Assembly: GCF_009208105.1 (NCBI RefSeq)
Contig: NZ_WFKL01000001.1
Span: forward strand, 1,984,001 to 2,048,000
Direction: 5' to 3'
From: Rouxiella sp. S1S-2
Lineage (GTDB): Bacteria > Pseudomonadota > Gammaproteobacteria > Enterobacterales > Enterobacteriaceae
DNA length: 64,000 nucleotides
A program made the position numbers and the translations under genes. Below, one piece after another: positions 10,670-17,821 of the stretch. Below the pieces are notes generated by a model, which did no database searches, was not told the origin of the DNA, and worked only from the letters and a program-made list of their open reading frames with translations. How positions within the stretch are numbered: the stretch's first letter is position 1; the number at the start of each line of letters is the position of its first letter.

Positions 10670-10708
10670 AAGCGGGGCGCATCATATCAAATGAAACGCT
10701 GCTGTAAA
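10670..10708 (-). promoter_or_regulatory. tRNA-Tyr stable-RNA promoter
   Basis: On the minus strand, -35 TTTACA (10708-10703), a 16-bp spacer and -10 TATGAT (10686-10681) are followed by the GC-rich discriminator GCGCCCCGCTT. This is the arrangement of the classic E. coli tyrT promoter. A GC-rich discriminator is the hallmark of stringent (ppGpp-DksA) control. The start is near 10674, leaving an ~85-base 5' leader to be trimmed by RNase P. Confidence 0.88.
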
Positions 10709-10747
10709 GTCTTGAAACGCAGAAAATAGTTTGAATGCTTTTTTTTT

Positions 10748-10789
10748 GCGCTGGCGGGCGTTTTACTGAACAAAATCAGCCGCCAGCGC
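10748..10789. repeat. Inverted repeat between purU and tRNA-Tyr
   Basis: A perfect 10-bp inverted repeat (GCGCTGGCGG / CCGCCAGCGC) is separated by 22 bp. It lies just past the purU stop. On the purU-reading strand the hairpin is followed by a run of A, not T, so it is not a standard intrinsic terminator. It may protect the 3' end of the mRNA or be a terminator of another kind. Confidence 0.55.
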
Positions 10790-10800
10790 TTGTCAGCTGC

Positions 10801-11649
10801 TTACAAAATAACCGTGCGGTTGCCGTAGACAAATACGCGCTGTGCCAGCACTTTATAGATAGCGCGGCTAAGGACGTTTTTCTCTACGTCGCGTCCCGCC
10901 CGCATCATATCGTCTGCAGTGTAAGTGTGATCAACGTGAATAACGTCCTGCATGATAATCGGACCTTCATCGAGGCTGTCATTCACATAGTGCGCCGTTG
11001 CGCCGATGATCTTCACGCCGCGCTCATAGGCTTGATGATAAGGACGAGCGCCGATAAACGCTGGCAGGAAAGAGTGGTGAATATTGATCACTTGATGTGG
11101 GTAGTGCTGAACAAATCCCGGCGTCAATACGCGCATATACTTCGCCAAAACCACGTAATCTGGCTGATACTGGTCAATCTGTTCCATCATTGCGCTGTCG
11201 TGCTGTTCGCGGGTCAGACCTTCATGACTTACCAGATGGAAGGGAATATCGAAGCGCTCAACCAGCGTTTTCAACGTTTCATGATTACCAATAACAGCGG
11301 CAATCTCCACGTCCAGCCCGCCGTATACTGATTTCATCAGCAGGTCACCCAGGCAGTGCGCTTCTTTGGTTACCAAAATAACGATGCGACGGCGGTCGGT
11401 ACTTTGCAGCTCACGAACCGAGCCTTTTGGCAAGGCGCTGTCGAGATCGGCCAACAGCGTCGTGTCGTTAAAAATGCCTTCAAGCTCTGTGCGCATGAAA
11501 AATCGACCAGTGCGGTGATCGACATATTCATTGTTTTGAACGATATTCAGTTCATGTTTGTAGCAAATATTGGTAATTTTCGCGATCAGGCCTTTCGCAT
11601 CGGGGCAGATAGTGCGAAGAACTTTAGTTTGTATGTTGTGTTGTGACAT
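10801..11649 (-). CDS. purU: Formyltetrahydrofolate deformylase
   Basis: A 282-residue enzyme that hydrolyses 10-formyl-THF to THF and formate, supplying formate to PurT in purine synthesis and balancing one-carbon pools. The N-terminal ACT domain (residues about 7-85, LRTICPDAKGLIAKITNICY) is the regulatory part. The C-terminal formyltransferase-like domain carries INIHHSFLPAF and ATAHYVNDSLDEGPII with the catalytic His and Asp. It is the usual length. It stands between ychJ and tRNA-Tyr, as purU and tyrT neighbour each other in E. coli. Confidence 0.97.
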   Translation of the reverse strand: MSQHNIQTKVLRTICPDAKGLIAKITNICYKHELNIVQNNEYVDHRTGRFFMRTELEGIFNDTTLLADLDSALPKGSVRELQSTDRRRIVILVTKEAHCLGDLLMKSVYGGLDVEIAAVIGNHETLKTLVERFDIPFHLVSHEGLTREQHDSAMMEQIDQYQPDYVVLAKYMRVLTPGFVQHYPHQVINIHHSFLPAFIGARPYHQAYERGVKIIGATAHYVNDSLDEGPIIMQDVIHVDHTYTADDMMRAGRDVEKNVLSRAIYKVLAQRVFVYGNRTVIL

Positions 11650-11726
11650 TTGGATCCTGTCTCCCCAATAGGGATCGGGGGGTAAATTAAGTTATATGTC
11701 TATATTATGGGGCGCATTATGCCGTG

Positions 11727-12191
11727 TTATTGCGCGCAGCACTTCTTATATTTTTTGCCGGAACCGCAGGGGCACGGATCGTTTCGACCGGTCTGCGGCT
11801 TTATACCGTCTATATAATACCAGCGTTCATTGGCGCGTAGAAAGCGTGAACGCTCGTGAATAAGCACCGGAGCAGAACCGTCACTGTCCTGATAACGCGC
11901 CGAGAATTCAACAAAACCCTCGCCGGCATTTTTTCCGGGCGCGGTGGCGATAACCCGTAATCCTAACCAGTGCGTTGACGCAAACCCTTCAAGCAACGCA
12001 TGGCTAAAATCGGCGGCGTGGCAGTCGGGATGCCAGGTCGAAATGAGATAATCGGAATTTTGGGTCACATAAGCACTGTAGCGTGAGCGCATCAGTACTT
12101 CTGGCGTGGCCGCAGGCCGTACGCCGGTTATTGCCGGTTGGCAACATTGTTCAAATTCTGACTCGCTGCCGCAGGGGCAAAGTCTTGTCAC
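11727..12191 (-). CDS. ychJ: YchJ SEC-C motif protein
   Basis: A 154-residue protein of the UPF0225 family. Its N-terminus ([16 protein letters not shown]) and C-terminus ([18 protein letters not shown]) each hold a cysteine-rich SEC-C-type zinc motif, around an NTF2-like middle ([20 protein letters not shown] and [17 protein letters not shown]). The function is unknown. I chose the GTG at 12191: TGGAGT lies upstream at good spacing, and the product then begins like E. coli YchJ. An upstream GTG eight codons earlier is possible but less fitting. Confidence 0.92.
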   Translation of the reverse strand: MTRLCPCGSESEFEQCCQPAITGVRPAATPEVLMRSRYSAYVTQNSDYLISTWHPDCHAADFSHALLEGFASTHWLGLRVIATAPGKNAGEGFVEFSARYQDSDGSAPVLIHERSRFLRANERWYYIDGIKPQTGRNDPCPCGSGKKYKKCCAQ

Positions 12192-12327
12192 ATTAACTCC
12201 AGTCGCTGACAGCACGCAGCGTGCACTATTGAATGCGGAAGGGCGGTATGTTACCTAACAATGTCACTCGGTGACAACGCGCAACCGGCAGCAAATCCTT
12301 TGTCATTAGGCAAAGATAGGAAAAATA

Positions 12328-13239
12328 ATGTCACGACAGTTAAAGATAGGCCTGGCTTTAGGGTCAGGAGCCGCAAAGGGTTGGGCACACATTGGTGTTA
12401 TTAATGCCCTGGAAGAGCTGGGGATAAAGGTGGATATCGTCGCCGGATGTTCGGTGGGATCGATGGTGGGGGCTGCTTACGTGAGCGGCCGTCTGCCTGC
12501 AATGGAGGGTTGGGTACGTTCGTTTAGCTATTGGGACGTATTGCGGCTGATGGATTTTTCGTGGCGTCGTGGCGGTTTACTGCGCGGTGAGCGAGTGTTC
12601 AACGCCGTGTCGCAGCTGCTGCGTATCAGTGACTTTGAGCAGTGCAATCGCAAATTTGGCGCGGTGGCCACCAATCTCAGTACCGGACGCGAGCTGTGGC
12701 TCACCAAGGGCGATTTGCATCAGGCGGTACGCGCCTCGTGCAGCATGCCGGGGCTGCTGGCTCCGGTGTGGTTTAACGGCTATTGGCTGGTGGATGGCGC
12801 GGTGGTAAATCCGGTACCGGTATCACTCACGCGGGCAATGGGCGCCGATATTGTGATTGCGGTCGACCTCCAGCACGACGCGCATTTAATGCAGCAGGAG
12901 CTGCTGTCAGTGCAGGCGAATCCCGACAATCTCGATGATGAAAAAGAGCTTAGCTGGCGCGATAAAATTCGACAGAAGCTGGCCCGTCCGCCAACGCGGC
13001 AAAGCATTCTGGCACCGACGGCGATGGAGATCATGTCGACCTCAATTCAGGTGCTGGAGAACCGGTTAAAACGCTATCGCATGGCGGGCGATCCGCCGGA
13101 CGTTATCCTGCAACCTTACTGCCCACAAATCTCCACCCTTGATTTCCATCGCGCGGAAGAGGCGATAGAAGCAGGGCGTCTGGCGGTCGAAAAACAGATG
13201 GATCAGCTATTGCCATTGATTAAAAACAATCAATTCTGA
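12328..13239 (+). CDS. rssA: RssA patatin-like phospholipase-family protein
   Basis: A 303-residue patatin-like serine hydrolase family member. It has the glycine-rich oxyanion region ALGSGAAKGWAHIG at residues 10-23, the nucleophile elbow GCSVGS with Ser42, and the catalytic Asp in VDGAVVNPVP near residue 155. Both catalytic residues are intact. The physiological substrate is not known. It precedes rssB in the same direction with a gap of 97 bp, as in E. coli. Confidence 0.94.
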   Translation: MSRQLKIGLALGSGAAKGWAHIGVINALEELGIKVDIVAGCSVGSMVGAAYVSGRLPAMEGWVRSFSYWDVLRLMDFSWRRGGLLRGERVFNAVSQLLRISDFEQCNRKFGAVATNLSTGRELWLTKGDLHQAVRASCSMPGLLAPVWFNGYWLVDGAVVNPVPVSLTRAMGADIVIAVDLQHDAHLMQQELLSVQANPDNLDDEKELSWRDKIRQKLARPPTRQSILAPTAMEIMSTSIQVLENRLKRYRMAGDPPDVILQPYCPQISTLDFHRAEEAIEAGRLAVEKQMDQLLPLIKNNQF

Positions 13240-13336
13240 ACGGCTTAGCAACAAACGCGCGATATCTGATAATTCTGACGGGCAAAATTTTAGTTTATAG
13301 GCCACTATTAGGGGTAAGAGATTCTGGGAGACCCTG

Positions 13337-14350
13337 ATGGACAAGCCACTTACAAGCAAGCACATTCTGATCGTCGAAGACGAAGCCGTTTTCCGGTCGG
13401 TACTCGCAGGTTATGTAAGTTCGCTCGGCGCCACGTTTACTGAGGCAGTTAACGGCCTCGAAGCCCTGTCTCTGGTCGAGGAGTTTCCACCAGACTTAAT
13501 CCTTTGTGACCTCGCGATGCCCGAAATGGGCGGCATAGAGTTCGTTGAAAACCTTCGCCTTCAGGGCAACAAAACCCCAGTATTGGTCATTTCCGCCACT
13601 GACAAAATGACAGACGTTGCCACCATGCTTCGTCTGGGCGTGGAGGACGTGCTGCTTAAACCGGTTAAAGATCTCAACCGTCTCAAAGATGCTTTGCTCA
13701 CGAGCCTTTATCCAAAGCTCTTTTCCTCACAGGCGATGGACAAAAGTGACCTGATTCAGGACTGGGAAGCGCTTTGCCGCAACCCGCACGAGGCCGCAAG
13801 ACTTCTGCAGGAGCTTCAACCGCCGGTTCAGCAAACGCTGGCCCACTGTCGCATCAACTATCGTCAGCTCACCATGGCCCAGCAGTCTGGTCTGGTGCTC
13901 GATATTGCCGCGCTGTCGTCCAAGGATCTCGGTTTTTACTGTCTGGACGTGACGCGTGCGAATGATAACGGCGTGCTTGCCGCCTTATTGCTGCGTGCCA
14001 TCTTCAACGGTCTGCTGCGCGAGCACCTCAGTAATCAAAACCAACGGCTGCCGCAGATGTCGACCTTGCTTAAAGAAGTCAATCATTTGCTCAAACAGGC
14101 ACGTCTTGAGGGGCAATTTCCCCTGTTGATGGGCTATTACAACGCAGAACAAAAAAATCTGATATTGGTTTCAGCGGGACTGCATGCCAATATCAACACG
14201 GGTTCAAACCAGATTCAGCTGAGTAACGGTGTACCTCTCGGTACGTTAGGTTCGTCCTATTCCAATCAGGTCAGTCAGCGTTGCGAAGCGTGGCAGTGTC
14301 AGGTTTGGGGAGCCGGTGGACGACTGCGTTTAATGCTTTCTGCAGAATAA
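13337..14350 (+). CDS. rssB: RssB sigma-S recognition adaptor / response regulator
   Basis: A 337-residue orphan response regulator that delivers sigma-S (RpoS) to ClpXP. The receiver domain spans residues ~8-125: acidic pair VEDE near 13-16, phospho-acceptor Asp58 in LILCDLAMPEMGG, Thr/Ser in VISATD and Lys in LLKPVKD. The C-terminal half (~140-337) is the PP2C-like domain without phosphatase function, including GFYCLDVTRANDNGVLAALLLRA. Both length and order with rssA match E. coli. In E. coli galU follows. Here galU is absent and a ugd remnant comes next. Confidence 0.95.
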   Translation: MDKPLTSKHILIVEDEAVFRSVLAGYVSSLGATFTEAVNGLEALSLVEEFPPDLILCDLAMPEMGGIEFVENLRLQGNKTPVLVISATDKMTDVATMLRLGVEDVLLKPVKDLNRLKDALLTSLYPKLFSSQAMDKSDLIQDWEALCRNPHEAARLLQELQPPVQQTLAHCRINYRQLTMAQQSGLVLDIAALSSKDLGFYCLDVTRANDNGVLAALLLRAIFNGLLREHLSNQNQRLPQMSTLLKEVNHLLKQARLEGQFPLLMGYYNAEQKNLILVSAGLHANINTGSNQIQLSNGVPLGTLGSSYSNQVSQRCEAWQCQVWGAGGRLRLMLSAE

Positions 14351-14558
14351 TTCAACGGTGGTTTTCTCACAGCTTGCGTCTGGAATTTTGCCAAAATTGC
14401 CTTAAGCTGCCGTTATTACGAACTATTTCCCAAGACTATTCCTATCTACACCTCGCCCACTGCCGCATCTTCTACATCGCACGGTCCTCTTAAACTGTTA
14501 TACTGCTGCCCAATAATAGAGGCAGCTACTTCGGGGTACTCCGGAAATAGCGGCACTT

Positions 14559-14784
14559 GCGCATTAATGGAACTGCCCTGGCGGCCAATGCGCTGAGTAA
14601 TTGTACGGAGTAGCAGAATTTCAGTGCCCTGGATTTTGATTTGATGAAAACCGCATTGAAGAACCCGGTTATTTTTGATGGCCGCAATTTGTATGATCCT
14701 GAGCGACTCGAAAAACGTGGTTTACCTATTATGGGATCGGCCGTGGCGTATCAGTGGATCCGGTATTGTAAGGAGATGGCATGA
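14559..14784 (+). pseudogene. Decayed 3' remnant of UDP-glucose 6-dehydrogenase gene
   Basis: From about 14613 the frame reads [18 protein letters not shown] then [17 protein letters not shown], the C-terminal signature of UDP-glucose 6-dehydrogenase (Ugd). Just upstream the expected TEW motif reads T-E-stop (TAG for TGG at about 14609-14611). Further upstream an A inserted after CTG and a base missing before ACG break the frame of the expected ADALVIVTEW segment. No start codon and no Rossmann domain remain. The frame ends TGA at 14782-14784, overlapping the epimerase ATG at 14781 (ATGA), so the old operon junction is preserved. An extended -10 promoter-like TGTTATACT lies at 14496-14504. 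The 14351-14558 stretch holds nothing else I recognise. Confidence 0.85.
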
Positions 14785-15788
14785 ATTATTTAGTAACAGG
14801 TGCAGCAGGTTTCGTGGGCTATTTCGTTTCTCTACGACTGTTGGAGGAAGGACACCAGGTGACCGGTCTGGATAATCTTAATGATTACTATGACGTCAAT
14901 TTGAAATTGGCACGGGTTCAGAAGCTGGAAGATAAACCGGGCTTCAAGTTTGTTAAATTGGATCTAGCCGATCGCGAAGGGATGACCGCACTTTTTGCCG
15001 AGAATAAGTTTGAGCGTGTAATACATTTAGCCGCACAGGCAGGCGTTCGCTATTCGATCGATAACCCTTTGGCCTATGTGGATGCCAATTTAGTGGGTTT
15101 TGTTAACGTACTTGAAGGCTGTCGTCATAATAAAGTGCAGCATTTACTTTATGCTTCTTCAAGCTCCGTTTATGGAATGAACCGTAAGCAGCCATTTGAT
15201 ACACAGGATAATGTAGACCATCCAATTTCACTTTATGCGGCGACCAAAAAAGCTAACGAGTTAATGGCCCATACTTATTCTCACCTGTATGGATTGCCGA
15301 CGACCGGAATGCGCTTCTTTACCGTTTATGGTCCTTGGGGCCGTCCTGACATGGCGTTATTCAAGTTTACGAAGGCGATTATTGCAGATCAAAGTATCGA
15401 CGTTTATAACCACGGCGAAATGCGCCGAGATTTTACTTATGTCGAAGACGTTGCCGAGTCTGTAATGCGCTTGCAGGATATTATTCCGCAGGCTCAGCCT
15501 GATTGGACCGTAGAGACCGGTAATGGCTCTCAGAGCTCCGCGCCTTACGTGCTATATAACATAGGTAATAGCAATCCTATCAAGCTGATGACTTATATAG
15601 AGGCTCTGGAGGATGCGTTAGGCGTTGAGGCGAAGAAAAATATGATGCCAATGCAGCCAGGTGACGTCCACGAGACCAGCTCGGACAGTACACCGCTGTA
15701 TAAGGCCACCGGCTTTAAGCCGCAGACGTCTGTTAAAGAGGGCGTCAAAAAATTTGTAGACTGGTATAAAGATTATTATCAGTGTTAA
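14781..15788 (+). CDS. uge: UDP-glucuronate 4-epimerase (NAD-dependent)
   Basis: A 335-residue extended SDR of the UDP-sugar epimerase class, interconverting UDP-glucuronate and UDP-galacturonate for capsule, LPS or exopolysaccharide. The Rossmann motif GAAGFVG is at residues 7-13, the Ser-rich catalytic strand YASSSSVYG at 124-132, and the YxxxK pair is Tyr152/Lys156. [17 protein letters not shown] and [19 protein letters not shown] are typical of the UDP-glucuronate epimerase (CapI/Uge/WbnF) group. It starts inside the stop of the ugd remnant. Since that gene made its substrate, UDP-glucuronate must now come from another locus. SD-like AAGGAG lies within the remnant. Confidence 0.88.
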   Translation: MNYLVTGAAGFVGYFVSLRLLEEGHQVTGLDNLNDYYDVNLKLARVQKLEDKPGFKFVKLDLADREGMTALFAENKFERVIHLAAQAGVRYSIDNPLAYVDANLVGFVNVLEGCRHNKVQHLLYASSSSVYGMNRKQPFDTQDNVDHPISLYAATKKANELMAHTYSHLYGLPTTGMRFFTVYGPWGRPDMALFKFTKAIIADQSIDVYNHGEMRRDFTYVEDVAESVMRLQDIIPQAQPDWTVETGNGSQSSAPYVLYNIGNSNPIKLMTYIEALEDALGVEAKKNMMPMQPGDVHETSSDSTPLYKATGFKPQTSVKEGVKKFVDWYKDYYQC

Positions 15789-15817
15789 AAGAACCCGATA
15801 AAAGTACGGGATAAACT

Positions 15818-15841
15818 AAGGCTGCGGATGCGGCCTTTTTT
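15818..15841 (+). terminator. Intrinsic terminator after uge
   Basis: A short stem AAGGC/GCCTT with a GC-rich loop is followed by a T run at 15836-15840. It lies about 30 bp after the uge stop. Confidence 0.7.
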
Positions 15842-15925
15842 ATGGCTGATGTTTAAGTCGGGATATGCGAAGGATAAACGAAGGTGACTAATTATTGCCC
15901 AATGCGGGTTTGTAAACGACCTAAA

Positions 15926-15953
15926 TAAAAAGCCACCGCGTGAGCAGTGGCTT
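15926..15953 (-). terminator. Intrinsic terminator after hns
   Basis: On the minus strand, stem AGCCAC/GTGGCT (15952-15931) is followed by TTTTTATTT. It lies about 40 bp past the hns stop. Confidence 0.85.
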
Positions 15954-15993
15954 TGTAAAACATTTTTTGAGACTGATGTACAGCCGAGCAAAA

Positions 15994-16398
15994 TTACAGC
16001 AGGAAATCATCCAGCTGTTTGCCGTCGTCGATTGCTTTCTTGATTACAGCAGGAGTACGACCCTGGCCGGTCCAAGTTTTGCTTTCGCCGTTCTCGTCGA
16101 TGTATTTGTATTTAGCAGGACGTGCAGCACGCTTAGTTTTGCCCGTTGCTTTAGTTGCTGCCATAGTCTGCAGCAATTCATTTGGATCGATGCCGTCAGC
16201 GATCAGCATTTCGCGGTATTGTTGCAGTTTACGAGTGCGCTCTTCAATTTCAGCAGCGGCCTGAGTATCTTCTTCACGGCGCTCATTAACAACAACTTCT
16301 AATTTCTCTAGCATTTCTTCAAGAGTTTCCAGAGTACATTCACGAGCCTGGGCACGGAGGGTACGGATGTTGTTCAGGATTTTTAATGCTTCGCTCAT
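15994..16398 (-). CDS. hns: H-NS nucleoid-structuring protein
   Basis: A 134-residue global silencer of AT-rich and horizontally acquired DNA. N-terminal coiled-coil dimerisation and oligomerisation region (residues 1-80, [20 protein letters not shown]...). C-terminal DNA-binding domain with the AT-hook-like core TWTGQGRTP near residues 108-116. The length equals that of other enterobacterial H-NS. The long AT-rich region upstream fits known H-NS autorepression. It has its own promoter and terminator, and is convergent with uge. Confidence 0.98.
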   Translation of the reverse strand: MSEALKILNNIRTLRAQARECTLETLEEMLEKLEVVVNERREEDTQAAAEIEERTRKLQQYREMLIADGIDPNELLQTMAATKATGKTKRAARPAKYKYIDENGESKTWTGQGRTPAVIKKAIDDGKQLDDFLL

Positions 16399-17093
16399 TA
16401 TACTAGTCTCAATTTAAATAGGTGGGGGGCGTTGCGGTAATAATAGAATGCTCTTCTGTATTCTGCAATAGCCAATTTGTTATGTTGACGCGAATTTACC
16501 ATTTATTAGCAATAATATTTCTTGCCGCTACAAATATAAGCGCGATAGTGGAGCTATTAAAGTTATGACTATAAGGCAAATTGATTAGCGCTTTGTGCGG
16601 CGCGCGGCAGGTTTTTAATCGCCTCTTTTATAACCTCGGGTTGAGGTTACAAATATCAATAGGCCTTACGTATAACTGACCAGACTGCAACATCGTTAAG
16701 GCTTATCCATTTTAGCTATATGTGCTTTAGGTCAGTTGATAAAGGCGAGAGGCTTAACGGTGGCGTTTATAACCGTCGAAAAAGAGTAAGATTTTAATTA
16801 TTGATTTACACGGCTTGTTTTTGTGATCTGATGCTAGTTTTTCAAGCATCATTAACTAATTAGGACAAAGAGTAATATCAAATTCGGATTGTAAGCAGCT
16901 GTAATTTCAGCCACCTTTATTGACATTCTACTCGCAATTTTTAAACTCGAATTTTAAACGCTAGCTATACACATCCTGTGTATGCTCCCTGCGTCTTGGC
17001 GAATGCCGCGCTGCCAATAGGTTAAAGCGGTGTGATACAATTGAAAGCAAGAGGCGTTATCGGAATTCATTATACTGTTGGAGTTACGGGCTC
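16399..17093. other. hns-tdk divergent intergenic region
   Basis: About 700 bp of AT-rich DNA with no convincing open frame. It should hold the divergent hns and tdk promoters and curved DNA for H-NS autoregulation. Inverted repeats seen: TAACCTC-N5-GAGGTTA at 16632-16650 and ATACACA-N3-TGTGTAT at 16967-16983. Neither stem is followed by a T run. Confidence 0.6.
16967..16983. promoter_or_regulatory. Perfect 7-3-7 palindrome upstream of tdk
   Basis: ATACACA-TCC-TGTGTAT lies about 110 bp upstream of the tdk ATG. Perfect symmetry at this length is unlikely in a random short stretch and suggests an operator. It does not match TyrR, LexA or NrdR consensus as I know them. Confidence 0.35.
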
Positions 17094-17681
17094 ATGGCTC
17101 AACTTTATTTTTATTATTCAGCAATGAATGCTGGAAAATCTACATCTTTGTTACAATCTTCATATAATTACCAAGAACGGGGGATGCGCACTTTAGTTCT
17201 AACGGCAAAGCTCGACGACCGCTTTGGCGTTGGCAAGGTCACCTCGCGTATTGGATTATCTTCTGACGCCGAGCTTTATAACACGGACACCGACTTACTC
17301 AACCTGATTGCAGAAGAACATAATGCGCAAACGTTACACTGCGTGTTAATTGATGAAAGTCAGTTTCTAACGCGGCAACAGGTTGAGCAACTTACCGACG
17401 TTGTAGACCAGCTTGATATCCCGGTGTTGTGTTATGGATTGCGGACTGATTTTCGCGGTGAGCTATTCAAAGGCAGTCAGTATTTGCTGGCATGGGCAGA
17501 TAAACTGGTTGAGCTTAAAACTATCTGCCACTGCGGGCGCAAGGCAAATCAGACGCTCAGGCTCGATGAGCAGGGCAGAGCCCTTCACGATGGCGCGCAG
17601 GTGGTTATAGGCGGCAATGAGCGCTACGTTTCCGTCTGCCGTAAGCATTATAAAGACGCGATGGCACAGGACAGGGATTGA
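17094..17681 (+). CDS. tdk: Thymidine kinase
   Basis: A 195-residue type II thymidine kinase that phosphorylates thymidine and deoxyuridine in the salvage pathway. P-loop SAMNAGKST at residues 9-17, Walker B VLIDESQF near 84-91, lasso and substrate region [17 protein letters not shown] near the C-terminus. The structural zinc cysteines are present in TICHCGRK and VCRKH. Slightly shorter at the C-terminus than E. coli Tdk by my recollection. Located between hns and adhE as in E. coli. Confidence 0.97.
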   Translation: MAQLYFYYSAMNAGKSTSLLQSSYNYQERGMRTLVLTAKLDDRFGVGKVTSRIGLSSDAELYNTDTDLLNLIAEEHNAQTLHCVLIDESQFLTRQQVEQLTDVVDQLDIPVLCYGLRTDFRGELFKGSQYLLAWADKLVELKTICHCGRKANQTLRLDEQGRALHDGAQVVIGGNERYVSVCRKHYKDAMAQDRD

Positions 17682-17770
17682 GCCGATAACGATCCCCCGC
17701 CGTTGGTAGCCTATTATTTAACGCCAATGGCCGTTCATATAATGATTAATATGCGTAATGTATCAAGCAT

Positions 17771-17798
17771 AAAAAAACCCGCCAATGGGCGGGTTTTT
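17771..17798. terminator. Bidirectional terminator between tdk and adhE
   Basis: Stem AAACCCGCC/GGGCGGGTTT (17775-17797) is flanked by A7 on the left and T5 on the right, so it can end transcription from both the tdk and adhE sides. Confidence 0.88.
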
Positions 17799-17821
17799 GT
17801 TTATTTAACCGTTGATGCTTA

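Noticed and set aside
10735..11331. 198-codon open frame antisense to purU
   Set aside because: Overlaps a clear purU gene in full and has no family features.
14351..14558. Possible galU remnant between rssB and the ugd remnant
   Set aside because: No frame in this stretch gives recognisable GalU sequence.
16632..16650. TAACCTC-N5-GAGGTTA hairpin as a terminator
   Set aside because: No T run follows on either strand at the right place and no gene ends there.
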